Shown: positions 44,740 to 55,654, numbered from the stretch's first letter. The stretch is 64,000 nt of DNA from CAVPTL01 sp963727235 (GCA_963727235.1 CAVSFZ010000012.1:102861-166860), one strand, 5' to 3'. The notes: generated by a model from the sequence alone, not told the origin. Numbers and translations: made by a program.

Positions 44740-45707
44740 GTGACACTGGCGAAGTGCGAGAGCTGATCATCATCGGCGGCGGCCCCGCGGGGTACACGGC
44801 GGCCCTGTACGCGGCCCGTGGGAACCTGCGACCGCTGGTGTTCGAGGGCTTCAGGTTCGGCGGCCAGCTGATGATCACCTCCGACGTCGAGAACTACCCC
44901 GGATTCGAGGAGGGCATCATGGGCCCGGTGCTGATGGGCACGATGCGCGCTCAGGCCGAGCGGTTCGGAGCCGAGCTGGTGTCCGACGACGTCACCCGCG
45001 TGGACTTCTCTGAGCGCCCCTTCAAGGTGTACGTGGGCGAGCAGGAGTACCGCGCCGAGTCGATCGTGATCACCACCGGTGCCACCGCCCGCCAGCTGGG
45101 GCTGGGCTCGGAGGTCGACCTGCAGGGCAAGGGCGTGAGCTACTGCGCGACCTGTGACGGCCCGTTCTTCCGGCAGCGCAACATCGTGGTCGTGGGTGGA
45201 GGCGATTCGGCCTTCGAGGAGGCCACCTTCCTGTCCAAGTTCGCGAGCAAGGTCACGCTGGTGCATCGCCGCGATGAGTTCCGCGCCTCGAAGATCATGA
45301 TCGACCACGCCAAGGCCAAGGACAACGTCGAGTTTGTGACCAACGCCACCGTCACCGAGGTGCTCGGTACCGACACCGGCAAGGTGACGGGCGTGCTGCT
45401 CACCGACACCGTCACCGGCGAGCAGCGCGAGCTCGACGCCGACGGAGTGTTCGTGGCCATCGGCCACGACCCCGCCACCGAGCTCTTCCGGGGAATCCTG
45501 GACATGGACGACGAGGGCTACCTGCTGGTCAAGGACGGCTCGACCGCCACCAACATCGAGGGCGTCTTCGCCGGAGGCGACGTGGTCGACCACATCTACC
45601 GCCAGGCGGTGACCGCCGCCGGCATGGGCTGCATGGCGGCGCTCGACGCCGAGCGATGGCTCACCCACATGTCCCACGCCGCCCAGGCAGACGTCGCGGC
45701 CGCCTAA
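44736..45707 (+). CDS. trxB: Thioredoxin reductase
   Basis: A 323-residue NADPH:thioredoxin oxidoreductase. FAD motif 'IIIGGGPAGYTAALYAAR'; redox-active C137-A-T-C140; NADPH motif 'VVVGGGDSAFEEATFLSKFASKVTLVHRRDEFRA'; C-terminal FAD motif 'GVFAGGDVVDHIYRQAVTAAGMGCMAALDAERWL'. The length and order are canonical and the frame is intact. A palindromic repeat follows 12 nt after the stop and probably terminates the operon. Confidence 0.97.
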   Translation: MSDTGEVRELIIIGGGPAGYTAALYAARGNLRPLVFEGFRFGGQLMITSDVENYPGFEEGIMGPVLMGTMRAQAERFGAELVSDDVTRVDFSERPFKVYVGEQEYRAESIVITTGATARQLGLGSEVDLQGKGVSYCATCDGPFFRQRNIVVVGGGDSAFEEATFLSKFASKVTLVHRRDEFRASKIMIDHAKAKDNVEFVTNATVTEVLGTDTGKVTGVLLTDTVTGEQRELDADGVFVAIGHDPATELFRGILDMDDEGYLLVKDGSTATNIEGVFAGGDVVDHIYRQAVTAAGMGCMAALDAERWLTHMSHAAQADVAAA

Positions 45708-45719
45708 CAAGATTGGCGT

Positions 45720-45752
45720 GTGAATAAAAGGTGCCTGGCACCTTTTATTCAC
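45720..45752. repeat. Palindromic repeat, copy 2 (after trxB)
   Basis: A perfect 33-nt palindrome with arms GTGAATAAAAGGTGCC and GGCACCTTTTATTCAC around one T. It is identical to the copy at 58262. The central GGTGCC/GGCACC stem followed by TTTTATT fits a bidirectional terminator. Read as codons it would give MNKRCLAPFIH in frame with the PAS gene, but the conserved protein starts later, at 45771. Confidence 0.95.
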
Positions 45753-45770
45753 TTCGCTACAGTGGGAATC

Positions 45771-46239
45771 GTGCGGTACTTCATCTGCCCCAACTGCTCG
45801 ACCCGGGCGCTCGACGACGATGGCCGGGCCGGTCTCACCCACCAGCCGGTCGGGTGCGACAAGTGCGGCTTTGGCTACCTGTTCGAGATCCTCGAGGACT
45901 ACTTCCCACCCGCCGGCGCGGGCCTGGTCACCTGTGACCGCGACGCGCGGGTGCTGTCGTGCGGCAACGGCGTGTTCGAACTCACCGGCTACTCCGAGGG
46001 CGACGTGATGGGCAAGCCGCTGCGCGACGCGTTCGGCCTCAGCGGCTTTGCCGATGACACCGACCCGATCCCGGTGGTGCTCGAGTGGGGAGTGCGCAAG
46101 CTCGACCAGCACATGACGCTGCGACACCGCTCGGGGATCGCCAAGAAGCGTGCGGGTCGACCTCTTCCCCGCCTACGACGAGGACGGCGGTCTGCTGGCG
46201 TCGCTGGCCTCCGACAACGCCCTCTCCACCAGCGCCTGA
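45771..46239 (+). CDS. PAS-domain protein with N-terminal zinc ribbon, frameshifted
   Basis: GTG 45771 begins 'RYFICPNCSTRAL...VGCDKCGFGYLFEIL', a CPNC...CDKC zinc ribbon. A PAS domain follows: 'AGAGLVTCDRDARVLSCGNGVFELTGYSEGDVMGKPLRDAFGLSG'. The frame changes near 46145, after which 'VRVDLFPAYDEDGGLLASLASDNALSTS' ends at 46239. About 155 residues with no output domain, so it may sense redox or ligand and act on a partner. An upstream in-frame GTG lies in the palindrome and is rejected as the start. The last 67 nt overlap an antisense gene. Confidence 0.75.
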
Positions 46240-46496
46240 TACCGCTCGACCACGGCCAGTTGCCGTACCCGCCGGTCGAGTAGCCGCCGCTCCGCGAGCT
46301 CGTCGACACCCGCGAACACCCCGAGCGCCTCGAGCACCGCCGCGTCGCGCCCGCCCAGCTCGCCCCGGGCGCCGTGCTCGAACCGCGCCCAGGTGATGCG
46401 CGTGCGGGCGCCGTCGATCTCGTCGCGCAGGCGCTCAGCGTGACGGCAGAGGCGATCGGCGTAGAGTTCGAGTTCGATGCGGTGCATGGCGGGCAT
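46173..46496 (-). CDS. 107-residue helical hypothetical protein
   Basis: A predominantly helical, Arg/Glu-rich protein ('IELELYADRLCRHAERLRDEIDGARTRITWARFEHGARGEL' and 'LDRRVRQLAVVERYQALVERALSEAS'). It looks like a coiled-coil or four-helix protein. ATG 46496 lies 24 nt downstream of nth on the same strand, so it probably belongs to the nth/AddAB transcript. No family recognised. Its 3' end overlaps the PAS gene. Confidence 0.6.
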   Translation of the reverse strand: MPAMHRIELELYADRLCRHAERLRDEIDGARTRITWARFEHGARGELGGRDAAVLEALGVFAGVDELAERRLLDRRVRQLAVVERYQALVERALSEASDASRPPSSS

Positions 46497-46520
46497 GATC
46501 CCGCCACCGGCCGTCGCGGA

Positions 46521-47186
46521 TCAACCCGCGCGGCGTCGCGACACCGTCACGTCTGCGAACGCCGACGGGCACAGGTCGGAGACGACGCAGCCGGCGCAGT
46601 CGGGCTTTCGCGCCCGGCACACCCGCCGGCCGTGGAAGATCAGCACGTCGGAGACCTGCAGCCACCGCTCGCGCGGGTAGAGGCGCATCAACACTCGCTC
46701 GACCTTGACCGGGTCGTGCAGGCGAGTCAGCCGCAGCCGCCGCGCCAGCCGACCGACGTGGGTGTCGACGGCGATCCCCTCCCGCACACCGAAGGCGTTG
46801 CCCGACACCACCGCCGCGGTCTTGCGGCCAACCCCGGGAAGCGTCACCAGCTCGGCCGTGGAGTGCGGCACCTCACCGCCGAACCGCTCCAGGAGCGCCG
46901 CGCAGCACCCGCGAATCGACCGCGTCTTCTGGCGGAAGAAGCCGGTCGGCCGGATCAGCTCCTCCAGCTCCTGCTCGGTCAGCGCCAGGTAGTCCTGAGG
47001 CGTGCGGCAGCGCCGGAACAACTCGACCGTGACCAGGTTCACCCGCACATCGGTGCACTGGGCCGACAGGATGGTCGCCACCAGCAGATCAAGCGGAGAC
47101 GAGAAGTTCAGCGCGATGCCGGCGTCCGGATGCTCCGCCGCCAGCCTGTCGAGGATCTCGACCGCGCGCTCGCTGCGGGCGCTCAT
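46521..47186 (-). CDS. nth: Endonuclease III
   Basis: A 221-residue base-excision-repair glycosylase/AP lyase removing oxidised pyrimidines. The helix-hairpin-helix is LPGVGRKTA (116-124) with catalytic Lys122, and catalytic Asp is 141 in VDTHVGRLARRL. The [4Fe-4S] cluster ligands Cys190, 197, 200 and 206 have the C-x6-C-x2-C-x5-C spacing. ATG 47186 overlaps the stop of the helicase-nuclease gene (ATGA), giving a DNA-repair operon. Confidence 0.96.
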   Translation of the reverse strand: MSARSERAVEILDRLAAEHPDAGIALNFSSPLDLLVATILSAQCTDVRVNLVTVELFRRCRTPQDYLALTEQELEELIRPTGFFRQKTRSIRGCCAALLERFGGEVPHSTAELVTLPGVGRKTAAVVSGNAFGVREGIAVDTHVGRLARRLRLTRLHDPVKVERVLMRLYPRERWLQVSDVLIFHGRRVCRARKPDCAGCVVSDLCPSAFADVTVSRRRAG

Positions 47187-50100
47187 CCGCCCCACTCCAG
47201 TTGCTCGCCGGCGCACAGCAGGTTGAGCGCGGGACAGTCGCGACACTGCACCCCCGGCCGGGCCGGGAAGTTGCCCGCCCGGATCGCGTCGATGTCTGCC
47301 TGCAGCTCTGCCTCGAGGCGGGGGGCATCCTCCGCCGTGAACGATCGGATCGGGGTGACCTCGAGGTTCTCGAGAAACGCGTAGGCGATCTCGACCTCCT
47401 TGGCCCCCGCTTTCAGCGCGGCCAGCGCATAGGTCGCAACCTGGACGCCGTAGGAATCGTCCACCACCTGCTCGACAGAGCGCTCTCCCAGCTTGTTGGT
47501 CTTGAAGTCGACCACCAGCGCGGAGTCGGCCCGCGGCCGGGCGTAGATGTCGATGCGGCCGTGGAACAGCACCCCATCCACATCGAAGACGAACGCCAGC
47601 TCGCGCGTGCTGTCGTCGATGCCGGCCAGCCTCGCAGCCAACGCAGAACCGTTCCAGTTTTCCACCAGCCGGTCGATCAACTCGGTGTTCTGGTCGGTGG
47701 CGGAGGGGTGTCGCACGCGCCAGCGGCCGTCGGGGCGCTCCAGCTCCAGATGCACCGCGTCGCCCAGCTCGAGCGCGTCCAGGCCGTCGCTCTCGCCACG
47801 CTCCCGCTCCGGCTCGGGCAATCCCAGCACCCGCTGGGCGAAGTAGCGGTAGCCGCACCGGCGATACAGCGCCAGCGCGCTGTAGGAGAGCCGGGGCAAC
47901 GCCACCGCCGCCGCGGCCGGGGCCGGTTCCAGCGCCGGCAGCGAGACCACGCTGCGGCCGCCCTCGGAGAACAGCTCCAGCTGGGATCCGATCTCGGGCT
48001 GGGAGACGTGGTCGGCCGGCTCCAGCGCCTCGGGCTGCGGTCGCCCCACCTGGACTCGCAGCCGGGCGCCACCCACGTCGATGTCGCCGTCGGCGTCCAG
48101 GCCGACCGACAGGGTGTTGCAGATCTGGGCGATGGTGGTGTCCTCGCCGGGATCGAACGCCCCCGAGATGATCAGATGCCGGCGGGCGCGGGTGAGTGCG
48201 ACGTACTGCAGCCGGCGGCCCTCCTCCACCCGGGCGGCGTCCTCGGCGGCGGCCACGTCACTCCAGCCCAGCGCGTGCTGCATCGATCCGTCCACCGGAC
48301 TGGGAGCCCGCAACGCCACCCGGCCCTGCGCGTCCACCAGAATGTCGCCGGCCTGGCGCGCCATCCGCTCGCGACCGGTGTCCACCAGCACCACCACGTC
48401 GAATTCGAGTCCCTTGGCGGCGTGCGTGGTCATCAGCACCACCGCCTGCTCGTCCTCCTCGGCGGTGGCCGCCTCGCCCTCTCGCGTCGCCAGCGCCGCC
48501 TGCTCGTCGCAGAACCCGATGAAGCCCTCCAGGTCGGGCCCACGCAGGGCCTCGTAGCTTCCCGCCATGCGCGCGAGCTTGACCACGTTTGCCAGTCGGC
48601 GGTCGCCGTCGGGCTGCGCCAGACAGGCCAGGTCGTAGTCGTGCTCGGCCACCACCAGATCGATCAGCCGCTCCAGGCCGACCTCTCCCAGGCGGGTCGA
48701 GAGCCGCGCCAGCCGCTGCTTGAACGCGGCCACCAGCCGCTGCTCGTCGAGGTTCAGCCCCTCGGGCAGCTCGTCGCGCTCGAGCGCGGTGAAGATCGGC
48801 CGGCGCACCGCTCCTCGCCGCAGCGCCAGCAGGCCGTCGTTGGAGATTCCCACCAGCGGCGAGGCCAGCACGCCGAGCAGGGCGAAGTCGTCGTAGCGGT
48901 TTCGCAGCAGGCGCAGGTAGCCAAGGATGTCGGCCACCTGCTGCTGGGCGTAGTAGCCGCCTCCGGTGGTGCGCACCGTGCGCAGGCCGCGGCGGCGCAG
49001 GGCGCTCTCGTACAGCACCGCATCGGTACCGGCCTCGAACAGCAGCACCACCTGTCCCGGCAGGCACTCGCCGTCGGCGATCAGCTCGGCGATGCGATCG
49101 GCCACCAGCCGCACCTCGCCGGCCCGCCAATGCTCCTGGTCGGAATCGAAGCTGCGCTTGTCGGCCAAGAGCAGCTCCACCCGGCCGTCGGCAGGCGGCT
49201 GCGGATCGGGTGACGAGGCTGCTTCCAGCGCTGCATAGTGGTCGCCGAAGACCCGCCCGAACAGCTCGTTCACGGTCGCCAGCACGTGCTCACCGGATCG
49301 ATAGTTGCGGGTCAGCGTGACCACCTCGGCTCCGGCCTCGCGGCGGCGCTCGCGGTACACCGCCACGTCGGCGTGGCGGAACCGGTAGATGCTTTGGAAC
49401 TCGTCGCCGACCAGGAACACCCGGTCGCCGGCGACCCGGTCGATCAACGCCACCTGCAGCCGGTTGGTGTCCTGGAACTCATCCACCATCACCTCGGCGA
49501 ACCGTTCCCGGTACTCGGTCGCCAGCTGCGGCGAGCGTTCCAGCAGCTCGACGGCGCGCAGCTCGAGGTCGTTGAAGTCGACCAGCGAACGGCGATCCTT
49601 GAGCTCCTGATAGATGCGCGCAAACTCCTTCAAGAGCACGTCCAGCTGGGCCAGGTCGGAGACAGCCGCGGCGTCGCAGGCCGCCTGCACGAGATCCCGG
49701 CGGGCCTGCTCGAAGTCGGCACACGCGCCCGCCTTGGTCACCTTGAAGGCCTCAGATCGACCAGCTCGGCGGGGTCGGGACGGGTATCCAGGAACGCCAC
49801 CAGGTCGGCGGCCTGCTGTTTGTCGCACCCGGCCGCAGCGGCCCGCACAGCGTCGGCTGCAGCGTCGACGTCCGGGGCGCTGTGGGGTCGCAGATCGAGC
49901 GGCCGACCCGCGCTTCGCAGCCGCTCGTAGGCCTCCAGAAGCAGCTCCCGCAGCCGCCGGCGCGAATACGCGGCAAGCAGATCGAGTCGTCGCGATCCGA
50001 CCGCTCCGGCCTCCGACAGGAACCACTCCAACGCGTTGTCGAACGCCTCGGACTGCAGAATCCGGGCACCCACGTCGTCGGTCACCGTGAACTGGGGATC

Positions 50101-50424
50101 AAGCCCGGCGGCGATCGCGTGGTTTCGCAGAATCCGGGTGCAGAAGCGGTGAATGGTCGAGATCCAGGCCGAATCCACCGCCCGCGCTCGGTCGAAGTCT
50201 CCCCGCAGCTCGAGCGCCGCCCGCACCCGCGCCTTCAGCTCGGACGCCGCCCGGTCGGTGAAGGTGATCACGAGGATGGCGTCCAGCGACGTGCCGGCAT
50301 CGATCCGGCGCAGCACCCGCTCGACCAGCACCGCGGTCTTGCCCGTCCCGGCTCCCGCCGACACGAACACGTGGCCGTCGCGGCTGATCGCCTCGGCCTG
50401 CTCGGGATTCCAGTCTCGGCTCAC
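47183..50424 (-). CDS. addA: AddA-like UvrD-family helicase/nuclease, one frameshift
   Basis: A ~1080-residue ATP-dependent helicase with a C-terminal nuclease, part of a RecBCD/AddAB-like double-strand-break resection enzyme. Walker A VSAGAGTGKTAVL, motif Ia 'ILVITFTDRAASELKARV', motif II VMVDEFQDT, motif III 'VFLVGDEFQSIYRFRHAD', motif V 'VVLMTTHAAKGLEFDVVVLVD', motif VI 'QYVALTRARRHLIIS'. The PD-(D/E)XK site is in 'ALVVDFKTNKLG'. Cys residues in YRRCGYRYF and CRDCPALNLLC suggest a Fe-S staple. The frame shifts near 49750. GTG 50424 overlaps the AddB stop. Confidence 0.88.
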
Positions 50425-53330
50425 GGCTTCGGCACCCGGCAGACGGTGAAGTAGGTGCACCACGAGGGGCAGCGCCCGCCGCGGGGATCATGCCGCACGT
50501 CGCCCGCCCGAATCCGCCTGACCACCTCGATCGCCATCGCCGAGGCATCCTCCACGTGCTGCCAGAACGCCTCGGAGTCCAGCCGGTCGTGCTTGTTCAG
50601 ATTGGCGTCGCCGATCTCGGCTGCCAGCACCATCCCCCGGGCCTCACGCTTCCCCGCCAGCGCCCGGTAGAGGCCACCGATCGGCTCGATTCCGAGCAGA
50701 TCGCGCAGCGCCATGATGTACAGCGGCAGCTGCAGCTTGCCCTGGCGCGCGAGCTGAGCAGCCGAGTGCACGGTGGCGCCGGACTTGTAGTCCCACAGCA
50801 CCCCGCGCGGGGACATGCCGGGGTCCATGTCGATGCGGTCGATCGTGCCGGTGACCGCGAAGTCGCCCAGCTTGAGCCCCTCTTTCAGCCCGGGAGGCGA
50901 CGACGCGCCGCCGAACCGCACCTCGAAGCGGCGCGGCACGAACTCGAGATTGAGGTTGGCCTCGACCCGCAGGAACGCCTCCAGGTCGCGTTCCAATCCG
51001 CGTGCCAGCTCGCGCCCGCCGACCGTGTCGCCCACCCGCTGGCCGCCCAGCGCGTCGTGCAGGCAGCGCAACATCACCGGCCAGGCGGCCTCCACCGTGT
51101 CGGGTGTGAGCCGATCAACCCCGACCTCGGCGGGGAGCTGCGCGAAGAACCGCGCCAGGGTGGCGTGGGCCACCGAGCCGCGCAGCTTGGCGTCCAGCTC
51201 GAAGTCGATCTCGCCGGGCCGCAGCATCCGCTCCACAAACCAGATCGACGAGCAGTCGCCGAACCGCTCGAGGTCGGTGACCGAGAACCGCTCGGTGGCC
51301 GCCAGGCCGGCGAGCACCTGCGGCGAGCGCAGCGCCGTGGAGCGCCGGTAGGCGGACTGGGCGCGGCGCAGCTTGCGTTCCCAGCCCATCCCGCCGGCCA
51401 TCGCGATCGCCCAGTCGGGGGCATCTCGAAGATCCCGCGCCAGCGCTCGCTGACGGCCGCGATCGTCGGGGGCCTGCTCCAGCGGCCAGGTGCTGTCCGA
51501 CAGGTTTCGGCGCCGCACCGGGGTGGCCGGATCCAGCAGCCGCCGCACCTCGTCCAGAAACGGGGACGGCTGCAACGGCTTGCCGTCCTCGGTCGACGCC
51601 TGCCGCACCAGGTGAAGCCGCTTCCACGGCCTGGTACAGGCTGTCGCGAACAGGTGGCGGTCGAGCTCGCCCTGGTCGGTGCGGCGCAGGCCGATCTCGC
51701 TCGCCGCCTCCGCGCTCAACAGCCGCCGGTCGGTGGCCGCCCCGGGCAGGCTGCCCTCCTCCAGGCCGAGCACGAACACCGCCTGGAAGCGTCTGGTGCG
51801 GGCTCGGCGGAGTCCCAGGATCGCGACTCGGCCGGGCTCGGCGTCGTCGCCGATCCGCACCGGAACGCGCGCCAGCAGATCGATCAGCCCGCCGCGATCG
51901 AGGTTGTCCAGCCCCAGCGCGCGGATCTCATCGACCGCCCGCAACACCGCCCTGCAGGCGCGCACCGCCACCCGACCGTGGGTGGGCACAAAGCGCGCCT
52001 GCAGCGTGTTGGCCGCGCGCACCATCTGGCTCGCCAGACCGGCAGCGCCGGCCAGCGGGTCGGGCTCTGACATCAGCCTGTCGACTGGCCGGGAAGAAGC
52101 CGTCGCCCACCAGCTCGACCACTCCCGCCCGCGTCTCGTCGTGGCCGAACACTCCCCGGCCGCGCAGGCGCCCCTCGACGAAGTCGATCCGCCGCCGGGC
52201 GATGCCCGAGAACGGGCTGCGCAGGTAGGCAAACAGCTCGGGCCGCTCGCCGCCCATCCAGCCGAACCGCAGGGCGCCCAGGAACGCGACTCCAAAACCG
52301 GTCTGGGCCAGCGGCACCCGGGCATCGACCGAGAACGGGATCCCCAACGGCGAGAAGGCGTTCTCGAGCGCGAGCCGATGCGCGCTGACCGACGGCACGA
52401 TCACGCCGATCTCGTCGGGGGCGATGCCTGCCCCGGATCAGCGCCGAGCACCTCGGCGGCGACCAGCTCGGCCACCCGCCTGCGACCGGCTCCCTCCAGG
52501 TACACGACCGATCCGTCCTCAGGCGGTGGCGGCGGCGCGGGGGCGTCGGTGAACAGCGTGCGCTCGAGGTGCGCCAGCACCGGCGAGTCGAAGTGTGCCG
52601 CCGGCGGCAGCTCGATCACCTGCGGCGAGGAGCTGCTGAGAGCCTCCACCAGTGGTGAGACCGCGGCATACGCCGGCCGGCCGACCTCGTAGGGCAGCGA
52701 CACGGTCACGTCCACCCGCGCTGCCAGTGCCAGCAGCGCCCGCACCTGGGCGGTGGTCATGTCCTCGAACCCATATGCCAGCACCGGGCGCTCGTCCCAG
52801 GCCTCGAGCCGCTGCTCGAGCAGCTGCGCCGCCCAGGCGCGTGTGCCCAGCCGATCACGGCCCAGGCCGAGCCGGTCGCACTCGGCCCGGTAGGCACGCA
52901 CCAAGCCGTACAGCTCGCCCTCGCTGCCGGCGCCCTGGGGAGGTTCGATCATGCCCGCCGCGAGCTCGTCCGCCATCCCGGCAAGCGCATCGGCAAACCC
53001 CGAAAACCGGGCCGAGACGGCCACCTGATCCAGCTCGGCGGAGGCCGCCAGGCGCCGGAAGATCAACCGCCGCTGCACGTCGGCGAGCGTCTTGGTGCGA
53101 TCGCCGCAGCGCTCCAGCACGTCGTCGAAGAGCGTGTCGAAGGTGCCCACGCGACCACCCAGAAGCGCCCCTCGGCGACGCAGCACGTCGTGCTCGAAGG
53201 CCTCGACGTCAGGGCGGTTGGGCACGATCAGGAACGGATCAGACCCAGCGTCCACGAAAGCCAGGAAGCGCTCCTGGAGATACCCAATCTTTCCGCAGTT
53301 CGCCGGCCCGAGAACGAGGGCGAGCGGCAT
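50421..53330 (-). CDS. addB: AddB-like inactivated-helicase/nuclease, two frameshifts
   Basis: A ~970-residue partner of AddA. The N-terminus 'LALVLGPANCGKIGYLQERF' is a degenerate P-loop. The C-terminal PD-(D/E)XK nuclease has 'FAVTGTIDRIDMD...GVLWDYKSGATVHSA'. Iron-sulfur ligands are a Cys in GDCSSIWFVERML plus CPSWCTYFTVC (C...C-x2-C-x5-C). Frame breaks are near 52430 and 52085. The stop overlaps the addA start, and its ATG overlaps the phosphodiesterase-like gene stop by one base. It would process DNA ends with AddA before RecA loading. Confidence 0.85.
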
Positions 53331-54640
53331 CAGGTAATACTAGAGGCCAGCACCCGGCCATCGACGCTGCCGGTGTCGAGCCCCAGCGCGTCCAGCACCG
53401 TCGCCGCCACGTCCTGGACGTCGGCGACGCCCTCGGGGTGTCTGCCACGCACCATCACAAACGCGTTGTCTCGCGTGTGCATGCCGGTCAGCGGGCCCTT
53501 GCCGGTGAGCTCCGGGTTCGCCATCGCCCCTTTCAGATCGGAGCCGTCGTGCGACACCAGCACGAGGTCGGGAGCGCGGTCGAGGAACGGGCCGGCGAAG
53601 GCCTGCTCGCGAACGGCCACCTCCTTCACGAACGGCAGCGCCTCGGCCCACTCCCGCAGCTGGTCGCGCACCGCGTGGTACTCCGAGGCGGGCACGGTGC
53701 CACCCGGCTCTCTGCCCTCCAGGTTGAGGTAGAGCCGGCCGGGATCCATGCAGTAGGCGCGAGTGCCTGCCGGCACGATCGAGGCGATCGAACGGGCCGG
53801 CTCCTGCAGCTGAAGCCAGCCGTCGCGTTCCAGCCAGCGGTTGACGTACACCTCCTGGTCGAGCCGGCAGAAGCCGTGATCAGAGAGCAGCACCAGGGCG
53901 CAGTCGTCCGGCAGCCGGTCGACCAGCGCCCCGACCGAGCGGTCGACCAGGTCGTAGTAGCCATGGAACCTGCTCGCCCACGGCTCCTCACCGCGCTCCA
54001 TCTGCTCCCACAGGAAGTGGTGCAGCCGATCGGTACCGGTGAACGCGGCGAAGAAGAGATCGCACTGCTCGCGTTCGAGCAGGTCGAGCAGCACCCGCTC
54101 GCGGGCCTGATGGTGGGCGACCAGCTGCTCCCAGAACGCCTCCAGGTCGGTGCGGCCCAGCGCCAGGTCGACGTCGATCAGATACCCCCGCTCGGCCAGC
54201 CACGGCAGCAGCTCCGGCGGCTGCACCGAGCGCTCCAGCGACGGCGAGACGAACCCCGAGATCAGCACCCCGTCCAATGGCTGCGCCGGATACGTGCCGG
54301 GCACGTTTACCACCACCGAGCGCATGCCCACGTCTGCCGCCCGCTGCCACACCGCCGGCTCGGCGATGGTGTGGACGTTGGTGAACTCGAGATCCCAGGT
54401 GCCGCGCTTGCGCTCGACGAAGCCGAACACACCGTGACGGCCGGGATTGGTACCGGTGGACGCACTCGCCCACGACACGGACGAGATCGGCGGCAGCGGG
54501 GCGCGCGCGTCCATCAGCGTCGCGGCCGATGCCAGCGCCGCCAGGTGCGGCAGATGGCCGTCCGCGATCCGGGACCGCAAATATCCAGCGGGAGTCCCGT
54601 CCAGCCCGATCACGGCGGCCCGAGGGCCGCGCCGCTTCAC
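53330..54640 (-). CDS. Alkaline-phosphatase-superfamily phosphodiesterase/nucleotide pyrophosphatase
   Basis: A 436-residue protein of the type I phosphodiesterase/nucleotide pyrophosphatase group. 'AAVIGLDGTPAGYL' carries the first metal Asp; 'PISSVSWASASTGTNPGRHGVFGF' has the catalytic Ser/Thr region. 'FFAAFTGTDRLHHFLW' and 'CALVLLSDHGFC' hold the metal Asp/His pairs, and 'GMHTRDNAFVMV' the last His. No signal peptide, so a cytoplasmic enzyme is likely. Its substrate is unknown. GTG 54640 overlaps the ferredoxin stop by 4 nt. Confidence 0.82.
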   Translation of the reverse strand: MKRRGPRAAVIGLDGTPAGYLRSRIADGHLPHLAALASAATLMDARAPLPPISSVSWASASTGTNPGRHGVFGFVERKRGTWDLEFTNVHTIAEPAVWQRAADVGMRSVVVNVPGTYPAQPLDGVLISGFVSPSLERSVQPPELLPWLAERGYLIDVDLALGRTDLEAFWEQLVAHHQARERVLLDLLEREQCDLFFAAFTGTDRLHHFLWEQMERGEEPWASRFHGYYDLVDRSVGALVDRLPDDCALVLLSDHGFCRLDQEVYVNRWLERDGWLQLQEPARSIASIVPAGTRAYCMDPGRLYLNLEGREPGGTVPASEYHAVRDQLREWAEALPFVKEVAVREQAFAGPFLDRAPDLVLVSHDGSDLKGAMANPELTGKGPLTGMHTRDNAFVMVRGRHPEGVADVQDVAATVLDALGLDTGSVDGRVLASSIT

Positions 54641-54915
54641 GCGGGGGGCTTCGCCTCGTTCACGAGCCGGTTGATGATGTCGGCGTCGGGAAAGGCGTAG
54701 TTGATCTTGACGAACGGCTCCCACTTGTCCGGCAGCGCGTCCTCGGGATAGATGGCCTCCACCGGGCATTCCGGCTCACAGGCTCCGCAGTCGATGCACT
54801 CCTCGGGATCGATCACCAGCATGCGGTCGTACTCATGGATGCAGTCCACCGGGCATACGTCGATGCAGGATTTGTCCTTCTCGTCGATGCAAGGCTCGGC
54901 GATGATGTAAGTCAC
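54637..54915 (-). CDS. fdxA: Seven-iron ferredoxin
   Basis: A 92-residue electron carrier with two Cys motifs: C9, C17, C21 and C25 in 'CIDEKDKSCIDVCPVDC', and C40, C43, C46 and C50 in 'CIDCGACEPECP'. The C-x7-C-x3-CP spacing of the first motif is that of [3Fe-4S][4Fe-4S] FdxA ferredoxins. The start is GTG 54915. It heads the transcript running into the phosphodiesterase and AddAB genes by overlaps. Confidence 0.93.
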   Translation of the reverse strand: MTYIIAEPCIDEKDKSCIDVCPVDCIHEYDRMLVIDPEECIDCGACEPECPVEAIYPEDALPDKWEPFVKINYAFPDADIINRLVNEAKPPA

Positions 54916-54973
54916 TGAAGATCCTCCGTGGAACGAACTGAGATCGCGACCGCGATTGTAGCGGTGGTACCCG

Positions 54974-55654
54974 TCACACCGCGTGCACCACCCGATCGAC
55001 CATCGCGTTTGCAACCCACATGCGATCGAAGAACATGGCCAGCCCGACCAGCACCAGCAGCGCCCCGGAGACGACTCTGATGGCCGCATAGTGATCGCGT
55101 ACCGTGCGCGCCACCGACATCACCTTGCCGAATGCGACACCGGCCAGCAGGAACGGAATCGCCAGCCCCGCCGAGTAGGCGGCCAGCAGCGCCGCCCCCG
55201 AGGCGGCGGTGCGGCTCGACCCGGCAAGCAGCAGCAGCGAGGCCAGCACCGGCCCCACGCACGGAGTCCAGCACAGCCCGAAGGCGCCGCCCAACAGCAG
55301 AGACGAGCCGGTCATGCGGGCAGGTTGCACGGCCGGCTGCAGCGAGCGCTCCAGGATCGGCACCCGCACGAGCCCCATCATCACGAACCCCATGGCCACG
55401 ATCAGGATGCCGCCCAGATGGATCAGGCTGGTGCGGTAGTCGGCAAACCGCCCACCCAGGATGGCGGCTCCGACACCCAGCGCGACGAACACTGCCGAGA
55501 ACCCGAGCACAAACGGCAGTCCGGCCCGCACCGCCGCCCGGGGCGACGCGCCGCGGGCGCCGATGGCCGACAGGTAGGCCGGCACCAGAGGCAACACGCA
55601 GGGCGTTACAAACGACACCAGCCCGGCGACGAACGCGGCCGGTGCAAGGCTCAT
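54974..55654 (-). CDS. ccdA: CcdA-type thiol-disulfide transporter
   Basis: A 226-residue membrane protein with six helices, moving reducing equivalents across the membrane for cytochrome c maturation. The conserved Cys pair lies in 'GLVSFVTPCVLPLVPAYLSAI' and 'GLCWTPCVGPVLAS'. The ATG overlaps the ccmH stop. Together with the CcmH and TlpA-like genes it makes a compact cytochrome c biogenesis operon. Confidence 0.93.
   Translation of the reverse strand: MSLAPAAFVAGLVSFVTPCVLPLVPAYLSAIGARGASPRAAVRAGLPFVLGFSAVFVALGVGAAILGGRFADYRTSLIHLGGILIVAMGFVMMGLVRVPILERSLQPAVQPARMTGSSLLLGGAFGLCWTPCVGPVLASLLLLAGSSRTAASGAALLAAYSAGLAIPFLLAGVAFGKVMSVARTVRDHYAAIRVVSGALLVLVGLAMFFDRMWVANAMVDRVVHAV

Noticed and set aside
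45720..46283. A PAS protein start at GTG 45720 inside the palindrome.
   Set aside because: The conserved zinc-ribbon sequence begins at GTG 45771, and the upstream 17 codons are repeat-derived.
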